From the NCBI GenBank assembly GCA_964452915.1, contig CAYVNW010000027.1, positions 1-41,477 of the forward strand: a stretch of DNA of 41,477 nucleotides, in the 5' to 3' direction. Below the pieces are notes generated by a model, which saw only the letters and a program-made list of their open reading frames with translations, made no database searches and had not been told where the DNA came from. The stretch comes from Colivivens sp964452915 (GTDB taxonomy: Bacteria > Bacteroidota > Bacteroidia > Bacteroidales > Bacteroidaceae). Made by a program: the position numbers and the translations under genes. Positions 18,401-25,911 of the stretch are shown one piece after another. The stretch's first letter is position 1. Each line of letters starts with the position of its first letter.

Positions 18401-20409
18401 AAGTCTGTACTGCCAATATATGTCAGACGGAAGTTGTCGTATCCTGCGTAAGTCACAGAATTTTCTGAATCCTCATTCTTAATACCAAGTTTCAGTTTTC
18501 CATCATCACCAACAACACAAATCAATTCATTTTCGTAGAGTCCTTCAGAAAAAGCAATAGAGAATGCCGTTGAGTTGTTAGGCACATAGATATTTGAGCC
18601 ATTGAGACTGTATGTGCTCCAGCTGCCGCTCGACTGTGCAGTAGTCAGATAGTCTTCAACAATGAGTGGTACTTTCTTATGTACTCCGTTGGCATAAAGA
18701 TAAGTCTCATTTACTAATTCTTTACCTGCCTGGTAATCCGACCATGTATTGTCGTTGCTTGCAGGACGGCTAAACGCCTGTGCCTGTACTTTGTAAATAC
18801 CAGGAGTGAGTCCGGTAAGTTCCTGGTAAACATCAAAACCTGTTCCATAGCAAGTGATAACGTAGTTACTCGAAAGTCCTTTCTTTGCCCCGGCTCCGAA
18901 ATCACCTTCCCATCCGGCTGTACCATCATTGAATTGCGGATTGGTTATAAGCGCAGTCTTATCATTCGACTGTGAGATGTCGTATGCTTTCGCATCACTA
19001 AGTGCGACGTTTATAGCCTCAACCTCAGATGTCCCATCACCTGTGATTGAAGTAGAATTGTATGCGCTTACGATTTCCGCCACAGCGTCATTGTATTGTT
19101 TTCTGGCCTCATCACTGAGGGTTGTTGCCTCAGCTGTGTCGAGAGCATTTTTAACATCAATGTATGCTTGAACGTTGGCTTTTGCAGCAGCAATTGCTTC
19201 ATCAGCTGCACGGTAGTTTTCTGCTGTCACATTAGATTTAAGTGCGGCTACTGCTTCATCCATAGCGTTTTTCACAGACTCTGTCATAGTACCTGTAGGA
19301 ATAGTGGCAAGCAATGCCTCAACCTCTTCGTCCGTAATTGTGGTTACAGATCCGAGATAGTAAAGTTCGAAGTTGTCGTGTGCAATAAATGAACCTGATT
19401 CACCGTCTTCCAGTTTGATTCCAACCGACAATGTGCCATCTGCTCCTACGATACCGATAACTTCATTATTAGTATACATTCCCTTATCAAAAGCCTCAAC
19501 TGCATCATTGCTGTCGTATTGCTTAACAATTGGAATATATCCGCCTGTCACAGCTTGCCCGTTTGTATATATATTCTCAGCAACCACCTCGTCAAGTACA
19601 CCCTCAATAGGGGTTTCTGACGTTCCCGCATACAGTACTGCTTTCTTTGGCATTGTCTCAGCTGTATAGTTTGTACCCACACTACTAACATCACCATGAC
19701 AATAGAACGCTTGAGCTTTTAACTTATACATACCAGGGCGTAATCCCGTCAGCACCTGGTTTGCATCGGTTGCTGTACCATAAAAATAGCCACAGTTATT
19801 ATACAAATATGAACTGCAGTTGCCTGAAGTTTGGTCTTTCACGAAGTTCGACCATGCAGAAAGATTTTTGTCGTGTCGGTTCCAATTGGCACATTCTATA
19901 TAGAATGTAGCGTCAACAGGATTCGACTCTGATGCATTGTCGAACTCTTTTTCAAGGTCTTCCTTGCTTAGGATTTTCCACAATACATTGACTCCGTCTC
20001 CGAGGTTAAGGTCAAAACTGACAAGTGTCTGGCTCAACAAATCTGCTTTTGTTCCGCCATACCCTAAATACGAACCGTTCACCGAGATGTGATACGTATT
20101 ACTGTCGACCGCACTGATAGTGAAGTTCACACCAGACGATGCACTGTATACTTTTCCTTTTTCATTCAAGTAACGGGTTTTGTCCACACAAGTTTGAATG
20201 GTGTAGGTATCAGTTCCAACTTTCGTTAGGATTACAGGAGAACCATGAGGTTTAAAACAAGCGGTGTAGTTGTCTGATCCGCCATGTTCGAAATACATTC
20301 CAGCACCCACATTATAAAGATAATAGGTGCCATCCTCAATAGCAATGCTTGCAAGTGGAAGCATTAACATCATGAGAGGAATGATCAGGATTCGTTTGAA
20401 GCATGTCAT
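15472..20409 (-). CDS. Large secreted protein: four beta-type modules and a C-terminal tyrosine-phosphatase domain
   Basis: A 1645-residue predicted surface or secreted protein whose only recognisable enzyme part is a tyrosine phosphatase. Order: signal peptide (1-23); ligand-binding-like region (24-150); module 1 (about 163-353); helical linker with FIVAR-like features (360-480); modules 2 (490-667) and 3 (676-852), nearly identical; a second helical linker (860-920); module 4 (938-1113); a beta-rich region; then the phosphatase domain (about 1375-1590). The domain starts NIRDFGGW and has the active-site loop H1503-C-V-F-G-A-D-R1510-T-G, the CX5R signature of the IphP/Y_phosphatase3 type. 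The tail (IYNLNGQKLSGLQKGLNIV) is a Bacteroidales sorting-like end. Substrates are unknown: secreted phosphotyrosine or phosphoinositide phosphatase activity is inference from the domain. Confidence 0.88.
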   Translation of the reverse strand: MTCFKRILIIPLMMLMLPLASIAIEDGTYYLYNVGAGMYFEHGGSDNYTACFKPHGSPVILTKVGTDTYTIQTCVDKTRYLNEKGKVYSASSGVNFTISAVDSNTYHISVNGSYLGYGGTKADLLSQTLVSFDLNLGDGVNVLWKILSKEDLEKEFDNASESNPVDATFYIECANWNRHDKNLSAWSNFVKDQTSGNCSSYLYNNCGYFYGTATDANQVLTGLRPGMYKLKAQAFYCHGDVSSVGTNYTAETMPKKAVLYAGTSETPIEGVLDEVVAENIYTNGQAVTGGYIPIVKQYDSNDAVEAFDKGMYTNNEVIGIVGADGTLSVGIKLEDGESGSFIAHDNFELYYLGSVTTITDEEVEALLATIPTGTMTESVKNAMDEAVAALKSNVTAENYRAADEAIAAAKANVQAYIDVKNALDTAEATTLSDEARKQYNDAVAEIVSAYNSTSITGDGTSEVEAINVALSDAKAYDISQSNDKTALITNPQFNDGTAGWEGDFGAGAKKGLSSNYVITCYGTGFDVYQELTGLTPGIYKVQAQAFSRPASNDNTWSDYQAGKELVNETYLYANGVHKKVPLIVEDYLTTAQSSGSWSTYSLNGSNIYVPNNSTAFSIAFSEGLYENELICVVGDDGKLKLGIKNEDSENSVTYAGYDNFRLTYIGSTDLTGKIVNPQFDEGTTGWEGDFGAGAKKGLSSNYVITCYGTGFDVHQTIEGLIPGTYKLQAQAFSRPASNDNTWSDYQAGKELVNETYLYANGVQKKVPLIVEDYLTTAQSSGSWSTYSLNGSNIYVPNNSTAFSLAFSAGLYENELLCVVKGDGRLTIGIKNNDSDNSVTYAGYDNFRLTYVSNDTTEEDDDVLEIANAAVAAYKTIAEQATDHAAFDEVYKTAVAKLASTTDKAEIVAAQETVFDALKSLMKSGTTESGQFDITGLIKNPDFTSDASGWTQENGSFSYKSIGVLESTSSSADKLTQVLASMPAGKYTLKVQGFYRSKEWKQAQYDYEHGNETVNLSLLLNDKSVKMKSIFDDGQYTLASACISRTEDVGATIDGRGFPLMMSKVNETLNPGVFWTYIEADVADEGDITIGVGLDASSYTSTWTIVDNFRLYYGERDTVTLVSGSIYKMSEDTPVSAVLKKKLTAGTQNPLCVPFDIPGDKFKAVYEIGSLSPSTRTAIIYPVENVRAGVPCYVEVDETVDSIIVGPTVLKTSTADTQPVLWDGGTLFPYYRTFSWRSNGIDAKTYGAAYYTTIEKLDLNNMSFVANIENYQVRQFLTETYTESSSSVVANYNKPIPTRRDLPHAIGIPIPESLAAGAIVKYSTDESLADADTSEVIGAVPICYIQNLVPGTHYYYVVESNGQTVSKGDFKVEGPFRSIYAPSIYNIRDFGGWTMQDGRVTNYGLIYRGGEVNGYHPSVKGDTERLKKLGIGAEIDLRWKDTYDQDRETGKSGFGFTLGEDYYFAGANDYLASDLSVAATQNRLKEEFRFLLSHIREGKGVYFHCVFGADRTGFFAFLLQGLLGFTLNDMYHEYEFTSFAAPAGNRSKSAIQERIAVIQALDGTTLRDKFENYWTNTVGITTDEVEEFRTIMLHEVEDTPTAIEEISNKPEEKTSVNQGIYNLNGQKLSGLQKGLNIVDGKKVYVR
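17857..18942 (-). repeat. Tandem near-identical module duplication inside the phosphatase gene
   Basis: Copies at 18409-18942 and 17857-18384 encode modules 2 and 3 with a period of 558 bases (186 codons). A stretch of 56 bases is identical in both (18596-18651 and 18038-18093). The closeness points to a recent duplication or ongoing gene conversion. Unequal crossing-over could change module number between strains, always in frame. Confidence 0.93.
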
Positions 20410-20524
20410 AAATTACTAAAATGTTTTTAGAGTTTGTAATATATTTTACAATAATATTCTATAGTTATATGCCTTTCAGGCTATGACTCTTGGTATTTTG
20501 CGCTGCATTGTTAACTCAACACTG

Positions 20525-20532
20525 CAAAGATA
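20525..20532 (-). promoter_or_regulatory. Possible -7 box of the phosphatase gene
   Basis: TATCTTTG on the minus strand, about 115 bases before the start at 20409. No TTG stands at the usual distance upstream, so this is a weaker call. The surrounding 20410-20695 holds nothing else but the hairpin at 20648-20683. Confidence 0.45.
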
Positions 20533-20647
20533 TATTTTTCAACTGAGCGAATGAGTTAGGGAAGAAATTGAAGATTAAATTCAAGTTCTTTGTGCAAGCA
20601 TCTGCAGTTTTCTTCCACTTTTGTGCATAATCTTGAATAAGGATGAA

Positions 20648-20683
20648 CGGATTGGTACAAGTGGTTTCATTCGGACCAACCCG
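20648..20683 (-). terminator. Hairpin after the small hypothetical gene
   Basis: A 9-bp stem with one G-U pair (CGGGTTGGT with ACCAATCCG on the minus strand) lies just past the stop at 20696. The following sequence is only moderately T-rich, so it may terminate weakly or protect the 3' end. Confidence 0.5.
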
Positions 20684-20695
20684 TCCGTCAATACT

Positions 20696-20965
20696 TTAAG
20701 CAATGATGCCGTTTATTTCGTCTGCTAAATCCTTTATTTCTTTATTGATTTCTTCCTTGAATTGTTTGAAGAAGACTTTTGCTTTCTTGTTCTCGTAATG
20801 GCTAAGTCGGCAGTTGTAGTCATTATAGACCTTCAGTATTTGCTTTTGTACATCTTCAACCTTAGTCTGGTCAGCTTTTTCATCAGTAGCGGCTATGAGG
20901 GTCGCAGTGAACAAGTCGCTCATAATGTAGCGCAGACTCTTCTTGATAATTCTTTTCTTTGCCAT
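20696..20965 (-). CDS. Small conserved-looking hypothetical protein
   Basis: An 89-residue protein I do not recognise. From the chosen start (MAKKRIIKKSLRY) it is basic at the N-terminus. It is then mostly predicted helix with alternating charged and hydrophobic residues (KAKVFFKQFKEEINKEIKDLADEI), suggesting a small coiled or helical-bundle protein in the cytoplasm. No signal peptide, cysteine pairs or enzyme motif. An open frame extends upstream to 21043, but a TAACTTTG box at 21014-21007 lies in that extension and favours the start at 20965. It is divergent from pfp, with the two promoters within 60 bases, so shared regulation is possible. Confidence 0.75.
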   Translation of the reverse strand: MAKKRIIKKSLRYIMSDLFTATLIAATDEKADQTKVEDVQKQILKVYNDYNCRLSHYENKKAKVFFKQFKEEINKEIKDLADEINGIIA

Positions 20966-21006
20966 ATTAATTTGCAATTTAAAAATAAAACTTTTGTTTC
21001 GATTTT

Positions 21007-21014
21007 CAAAGTTA
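21007..21014 (-). promoter_or_regulatory. -7 box of the small hypothetical gene
   Basis: TAACTTTG on the minus strand, about 40 bases before the start at 20965. The -33 element is not clear. It supports the short start of the gene. Confidence 0.55.
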
Positions 21015-21057
21015 CAAATTATTTGTGGAACACTGTCTCTCATTGTGATTTTTTTTC

Positions 21058-21065
21058 TACCTTTG
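21058..21065 (+). promoter_or_regulatory. -7 box of pfp
   Basis: TACCTTTG lies 52 bases before the pfp start. No good TTG stands 19-21 bases upstream. It is back to back with the box at 21007-21014. Confidence 0.6.
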
Positions 21066-21117
21066 CAGGTAAATACAAGACTTAAAAGATTAATAATTCA
21101 ATTTAAACAATACGAAC

Positions 21118-22755
21118 ATGGAAAAAAGTGCATTGCAAATAGCTCGTGCAGCTTATCAGCCGAAACTTCCAAAAGCGCTTCTTGGTCCTGTAGTTGCCAA
21201 GGAAGGCTCTCCAACTCAATCAGTAGGCAATCAAGAAGAAATCAAGGCATTATTCCCGAATACTTATGGAATGCCTGTTATTGAATTTGAACCAGGAGGA
21301 AAGACGGACTACGAACCATTTAATGTCGGTGTTATTCTTTCAGGCGGTCAGGCTCCAGGTGGTCATAATGTCATCTCAGGCCTCTTCGATGGTATTAAGT
21401 CATTGAATCCTGCAAATCGTCTTTATGGTTTCATCCTTGGTCCTGGAGGTTTAGTTGACCATAAATACATAGAAATAACAGCCGATATCATGGATGAATA
21501 CCGCAACACCGGCGGATTCGACATTATCGGTTCCGGACGTACAAAACTTGAAGAAGTAGACCAATTTGAGAAAGGAATACAGATTCTTCGAGAACTTGGC
21601 ATCAAAGCTCTTGTTATTATAGGAGGTGACGATTCAAACACCAACGCTTGCGTGCTCGCAGAATATTACGCAGCAAAGAACTATGGTGTTCAAGTCATAG
21701 GTTGCCCTAAGACAATAGACGGTGACTTGAAGAACGAACAAATTGAAACTTCATTCGGTTTCGACACTGCTTGCAAGACATACTCTGAATTGATAGGCAA
21801 CATTCAGCGTGACTGTAACTCAGCACGTAAATATTGGCACTTCATCAAACTCATGGGGCGTTCCGCTTCACATATTGCCCTTGAATGCGCTCTTCAATGC
21901 CAGCCTAACATCTGCCTTATTAGTGAGGAAGTAGAGGCTAAAGAATTGTCACTTGACGATGTTGTAACATACATCGCAAAAGTAGTTGCTGACCGTGCTG
22001 CAGAAGGAAACAATTTTGGAACAGTACTTATACCTGAGGGACTTATTGAGTTTATACCTGCCATCAAGAAACTTATCGCACAGCTTAATGATGTTCTTGC
22101 CATGCCGGAAGCAAAGAATCTTGGACGCAGCGAACAAATTGACTATGTTAAGAACCATATTTCAAAGGAAAACCTTGCAGTGTTCAACTCACTTCCTACA
22201 AGCGTTGCACGACAGCTCGCTCTTGACCGTGATCCACACGGAAACGTACAGGTTTCTCTCATAGAGACAGAAAAGCTTCTGTCCACTATGGTCGGAGCAA
22301 AACTCGAGCAATGGAAGAAGGAAGGCAAATATGTCGGAAAGTTCGGCACACAGCATCACTTCTTCGGATATGAGGGACGTTGCGCAGCTCCTTCCAACTA
22401 TGATGCCGACTATTGCTACTCGCTTGGATACAATGCCTCACGCTTGATCGCAAACGGTAAAACCGGTTACATGTCAATAGTAAAGAACACTACCGCTCCT
22501 GCTGCTGAATGGATTGCAGGTGGAGTTCCTATCACTATGATGATGAACATGGAAAAACGTAATGGCAAAATGAAACCAGTGATCCGCAAAGCTCTAGTTG
22601 AACTCGACGGTGCTCCATTCAAGTATTTCGCTGCTCACAGAGACGAATGGGCTAAGCAGACTGCCTACGTATATCCAGGTCCAATACAGTATTGGGGACC
22701 GACAGAGGTATGTGACCAACCTACCAAGACTCTTAAGTTGGAACAGAATAAATAA
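21118..22755 (+). CDS. pfp: Diphosphate--fructose-6-phosphate 1-phosphotransferase
   Basis: Pfp reversibly converts fructose 6-phosphate and PPi into fructose 1,6-bisphosphate and phosphate, the PPi-linked entry to glycolysis. The 545-residue length marks the long PPi-type clade. Key motifs: GVILSGGQAPGGHNVISG at the nucleotide/PPi loop, and GGDDSNTNAC, where the second Asp replaces the Gly of ATP-dependent enzymes and goes with PPi use. The catalytic PKTIDGDLKNE and the sugar-binding MGRSASHIALECALQ follow. It is followed after two bases by a lysozyme gene, so both are probably on one transcript. With ppdK in the same window it suggests a PPi-saving glycolysis. Confidence 0.96.
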   Translation: MEKSALQIARAAYQPKLPKALLGPVVAKEGSPTQSVGNQEEIKALFPNTYGMPVIEFEPGGKTDYEPFNVGVILSGGQAPGGHNVISGLFDGIKSLNPANRLYGFILGPGGLVDHKYIEITADIMDEYRNTGGFDIIGSGRTKLEEVDQFEKGIQILRELGIKALVIIGGDDSNTNACVLAEYYAAKNYGVQVIGCPKTIDGDLKNEQIETSFGFDTACKTYSELIGNIQRDCNSARKYWHFIKLMGRSASHIALECALQCQPNICLISEEVEAKELSLDDVVTYIAKVVADRAAEGNNFGTVLIPEGLIEFIPAIKKLIAQLNDVLAMPEAKNLGRSEQIDYVKNHISKENLAVFNSLPTSVARQLALDRDPHGNVQVSLIETEKLLSTMVGAKLEQWKKEGKYVGKFGTQHHFFGYEGRCAAPSNYDADYCYSLGYNASRLIANGKTGYMSIVKNTTAPAAEWIAGGVPITMMMNMEKRNGKMKPVIRKALVELDGAPFKYFAAHRDEWAKQTAYVYPGPIQYWGPTEVCDQPTKTLKLEQNK

Positions 22756-22757
22756 TC

Positions 22758-23738
22758 ATGGCAAACAAGACGGCAGGGAAGGGGAAACATAAAACAACAA
22801 AGCCGAAAGCCACGCAAAAGAACGCTGGTATACGCAAACCTTCAACTGTCAAAAAAGCCACCAAACATGTAAAGGGGAAGAAAGCCACAGATTCTTCCCC
22901 TTTGCGTCGTATACCATATTACATATTAGGAATACTCGTGGCAATAGCTGTCGGTCTGGTGACATATATCGCTTGCAGAGTGGTAATAGATAATGCATTT
23001 ATCATCAAGGCGAAGTTCGGTGAAATTGTATACCCTGACGGTGACATACGAGGAATCGATATCAGTCATTATCAAGCTGAAATAGATTGGGATAAACTTC
23101 GTAACGCAGAAATCAACGGAGTACCTATTCGCTTTATTCTGATTAAAGCAACTGAAGGAACGGATATCATCGATGAAAACTTCAATGAAAATTTCGCAAA
23201 GGCGCATAAGAACGGATTCCTACGTGGTGCATACCATTTCTTTTCCACACAGAGCAATCCGATCAGTCAGGCTAAACATTTCTGTCGTATAGCCCAACTC
23301 GAAGGTTATGACATATTACCTATTCTTGATGTTGAACGGATCGACAATCTGACACCACAACATCTTCGAGAAAATGTAATTAAATGGATGAACTATGTGG
23401 AACAGCACTATGGGGTGCCACCAATACTGTATACATCGTATTCTTTCCGAATTCATTACCTGAACACTCCGGAATTTGACCGTTATCCTTTCTGGATCGC
23501 ACACTACTATGTGGAGGAACTGACATATAAGGGTGAATGGAAGTTTTGGCAACATTCAGATCGTGGTGAGATTGACGGCATAACAGGAAACGTAGACATA
23601 AATGTGTTTAACGGCACCTATGAGGAGCTTCAGAAACTTACCATTGTAGAATACAAGAAAAAACTACACGGAGTGGAGTCGCTTGATGAAGATTTGAATA
23701 ACGGCTATGAAGAAAATGTACGAAGCATAACACAATAA
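22758..23738 (+). CDS. Membrane-anchored GH25 lysozyme-like protein
   Basis: A predicted N-acetylmuramidase of glycoside hydrolase family 25, which cuts the glycan of peptidoglycan. The 326-residue protein has a very basic cytoplasmic N-terminus (1-51, many Lys), one membrane helix (about 53-77) and a GH25 domain from about 96. Catalytic residues are visible in D101 of RGIDISHYQ and the D191-V-E193 pair of ILPILDVER; HSDRGEIDGITGNVDINVF is the usual C-terminal motif. The ATG follows the pfp stop by two bases, an odd partner for glycolysis but the same transcript. It may remodel the cell's own wall; no toxin-delivery features are seen. Confidence 0.93.
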   Translation: MANKTAGKGKHKTTKPKATQKNAGIRKPSTVKKATKHVKGKKATDSSPLRRIPYYILGILVAIAVGLVTYIACRVVIDNAFIIKAKFGEIVYPDGDIRGIDISHYQAEIDWDKLRNAEINGVPIRFILIKATEGTDIIDENFNENFAKAHKNGFLRGAYHFFSTQSNPISQAKHFCRIAQLEGYDILPILDVERIDNLTPQHLRENVIKWMNYVEQHYGVPPILYTSYSFRIHYLNTPEFDRYPFWIAHYYVEELTYKGEWKFWQHSDRGEIDGITGNVDINVFNGTYEELQKLTIVEYKKKLHGVESLDEDLNNGYEENVRSITQ

Positions 23739-23798
23739 TACTAACCGCTGTGCCAAACGCTATGAAAGCCACTCTAACTTACACCAAGATGTGAACAA

Positions 23799-24449
23799 CT
23801 AATTGTCGTACACCTCATATGAGACGTCCAACTCTTTCCACTTGTCCTTAGGACTTGTGTCCCCTTTCGGATATCCAATGACGACAGTAGCAAACGGTAT
23901 TATATGTTCGGGTGCATTAATGATTTCGCTAATTGCGGCAACACGCTCCTTTGATGGCCAAGTACCTGTCCATACAGCACCAAGCCCCAATGCGTGTGCT
24001 TCAAGCAAGATATTCTCTGTGGCAGCTGAGACATCCTGTATCCAAAAGTCACGCTGCCAACCATCAACCTCCTTGCTTAGATCACCACAGACAATGATAG
24101 CAAGTGGTGAATTTGCTGCCACGCCCGCATTTGGAGTCACTTCAGCAATTTTGCCAAGCGTCTCTTTGTTTGTAACTACTACAAAATGCCACGGACGTTT
24201 ATCCATTGCTGATGGTGCCGCCATACCCGCATGCAGTAATTTTTCAATCTTCTCGTCCTCCACTTCCATACTGTCGTATGAGCGTATGCTCGAACGAGTC
24301 ATTATGGTATTATAGACCGCTTCCTCACGGTTTGATATTGAGTCGGTAGTGACCGGCTCTTGTAAATTTTTATCTTTCATTGTAAATGCTTCGGCACATA
24401 CTATTACCAATGCGAGTGCCAACACTGCGATTAAAATTTGACTTTTCAT
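23799..24449 (-). CDS. Exported nitroreductase-family protein
   Basis: A flavin-dependent oxidoreductase of the nitroreductase fold, expected to bind FMN and use NAD(P)H; the substrate is unknown. The 216-residue protein starts with a signal peptide or membrane anchor (1-22, hydrophobic to AEAF), unusual because most family members are cytoplasmic. The family motifs are present: RSSIRSYD, AAPSAMDKRPWHFVVV, then LGAVWTG and ATVVIGYPKGD. It lies 132 bases downstream of the FMN-binding 4Fe-4S membrane gene on the same strand. I infer that the neighbour could supply electrons outside the cytoplasm, but this is not shown by the sequence. Confidence 0.9.
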   Translation of the reverse strand: MKSQILIAVLALALVIVCAEAFTMKDKNLQEPVTTDSISNREEAVYNTIMTRSSIRSYDSMEVEDEKIEKLLHAGMAAPSAMDKRPWHFVVVTNKETLGKIAEVTPNAGVAANSPLAIIVCGDLSKEVDGWQRDFWIQDVSAATENILLEAHALGLGAVWTGTWPSKERVAAISEIINAPEHIIPFATVVIGYPKGDTSPKDKWKELDVSYEVYDN

Positions 24450-24581
24450 TTATGTATTATTTTTTCCGTGTGACCTATGGTTTACTATGCAAGCACTATC
24501 AACCTTGCAGACTCTTGACATGTAGTATCTATGTATATATAACATGATTAACACGGGATGTTGATATATTGACCTTTTATC

Positions 24582-25673
24582 TTATTTACTTGTCTGGCTG
24601 ATTTTGAACAAGGTTCCCATAGGACACACGAAACGGCAATACGGACGCATGATTACAGTGGACAGCAACACAAACACTATCGCAATTGTTATCACGATCC
24701 ATGATGCAGAACTGAATATAAATGCGGAGAAAGGCTCATAGTCGATCCAATCGGACCACACGCCAGTCCACAAACAGAGCATTAATAATGCCCATAATAT
24801 TTGCCTGAAGGTATCGAGGCGCTTAGCAGTCTTTGGTTTCATCTTTATCTTATACTTGACACACTTGCCTGCAACTTCTTGCAAAGAGCCGAACGGGCAT
24901 ACATTGGTGCAATAATAGCTCTTCTTGCCGAACAACGGGTAGATGAATGCTACGACCAACAATACAAATGGTACAAGCAGGGCAATTACATTCATTCCAT
25001 TCGACATGTACCCAATAATCGATGTGTAGGAAATGAATGAGCCACACCAAAATCCGAGTACTGTGATATTGAGCAATTGTTGAATTAGACGGTAGCGTCG
25101 GTTCTTTATAAACAATGGTAGTATCGCCGCCATAAGTGCGACTATAAGTCCAACAATCGATTTTGGAGTTATTTCAACAGCCGACCATATACTCTTTTCG
25201 TTCGAATGTTTTAGGGCATACTGCAACCCACGTTCCATATTTCCCTTTATGGCATTCGATGAATACGTGGCACCCGAAACTGCGTCGACTTTCAGTTTTG
25301 AAGCGTCTTCGAGTGTTAATCCGTTCCATTTAGTGAGAAGGTCGCTTGCTACCTCAAAGAACTCTGGAGTTTCTGTGTTCTCAAGTGGTACGACTTTCAC
25401 AACCTTATTGTCCTTTACATAGATTTCAAGTGGGACTGTGCCACCGAAACCTGTTACATCACTTGCCAAACTCGTTGTGTTAATGACCAACGTTCCGTCT
25501 GCCTCGGTGCGAACAGTATCTGATGCCACTGCCTCAGTGGTATCCCTTGCAGTCTCTTTCAATTCATGCCCAAGCAACCGATTATCACGCCGGATTGATA
25601 CAGCCATAATCATCAGAACACAAATAACCAAACTTATTACTTGGGTAATTTTACTTTTCATCTTTTCTTTCAT
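24582..25673 (-). CDS. FMN-binding (NosR/RnfG-like) and 4Fe-4S membrane protein
   Basis: A predicted membrane electron carrier that joins a periplasmic flavin domain to a polyferredoxin-like membrane part. The 363-residue protein has a signal anchor (about 9-27) and an FMN_bind domain (about 55-155) with the attachment motif D130-A-V-S-G-A-T136, so FMN is expected on T136 through ApbE. Several membrane helices follow. Two CxxxCP motifs (C255/C259 and C346/C350) resemble NosR/NapH-type iron-sulfur sites, though full four-cysteine sets are not seen. The start could also be the Met at residue 5. It could pass electrons to the exported nitroreductase encoded next. Function is inference. Confidence 0.88.
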   Translation of the reverse strand: MKEKMKSKITQVISLVICVLMIMAVSIRRDNRLLGHELKETARDTTEAVASDTVRTEADGTLVINTTSLASDVTGFGGTVPLEIYVKDNKVVKVVPLENTETPEFFEVASDLLTKWNGLTLEDASKLKVDAVSGATYSSNAIKGNMERGLQYALKHSNEKSIWSAVEITPKSIVGLIVALMAAILPLFIKNRRYRLIQQLLNITVLGFWCGSFISYTSIIGYMSNGMNVIALLVPFVLLVVAFIYPLFGKKSYYCTNVCPFGSLQEVAGKCVKYKIKMKPKTAKRLDTFRQILWALLMLCLWTGVWSDWIDYEPFSAFIFSSASWIVITIAIVFVLLSTVIMRPYCRFVCPMGTLFKISQTSK

Positions 25674-25817
25674 GTATACTGTGTGTATGTATTTTTTATA
25701 TCATATTGCATGAGGCGTTCTACCTCAAATCATAGCAAAGGAAATAATAAATATTAAATGAAGCATAAAACATTAATGTTTTTTAATAACAATCAGAGAT
25801 AAACAGAAGATTTTTTG

Positions 25818-25825
25818 TAATTTTG
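25818..25825 (+). promoter_or_regulatory. Possible -7 box of azlCD
   Basis: TAATTTTG matches TAnnTTTG; no clear TTG upstream. It would start a leader of about 80 bases that contains the two hairpins at 25840-25876. Confidence 0.5.
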
Positions 25826-25839
25826 CATGTTCAATACAG

Positions 25840-25876
25840 GAGATTCGTTACTACGATCTCACTGTGCTTAACAGTG
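25840..25876 (+). promoter_or_regulatory. Paired hairpins in the azlC leader
   Basis: GAGAT (25840-25844) pairs with ATCTC (25856-25860), and directly after it CACTGT (25860-25865) pairs with ACAGTG (25871-25876). The two stems compete for one base and stack next to each other. No U tract follows, so it is not a plain terminator. I do not recognise a known riboswitch class. Confidence 0.4.
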
Positions 25877-25911
25877 TACTACTGGTTCCTTGGGATAAAA
25901 GATAAAACGCG

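Noticed and set aside
20966..21043. 26-residue N-terminal extension of the small hypothetical protein
   Set aside because: A TAACTTTG box lies in that stretch and the sequence is rich in Asn, Phe and Ile without a protein-like start.
25877..25903. Possible preQ1-I riboswitch (CTGGTTCCTTGGGATAAAAG) before azlC
   Set aside because: The expected stem pairing and the A-rich tail do not line up, and azlCD is not a queuosine gene.
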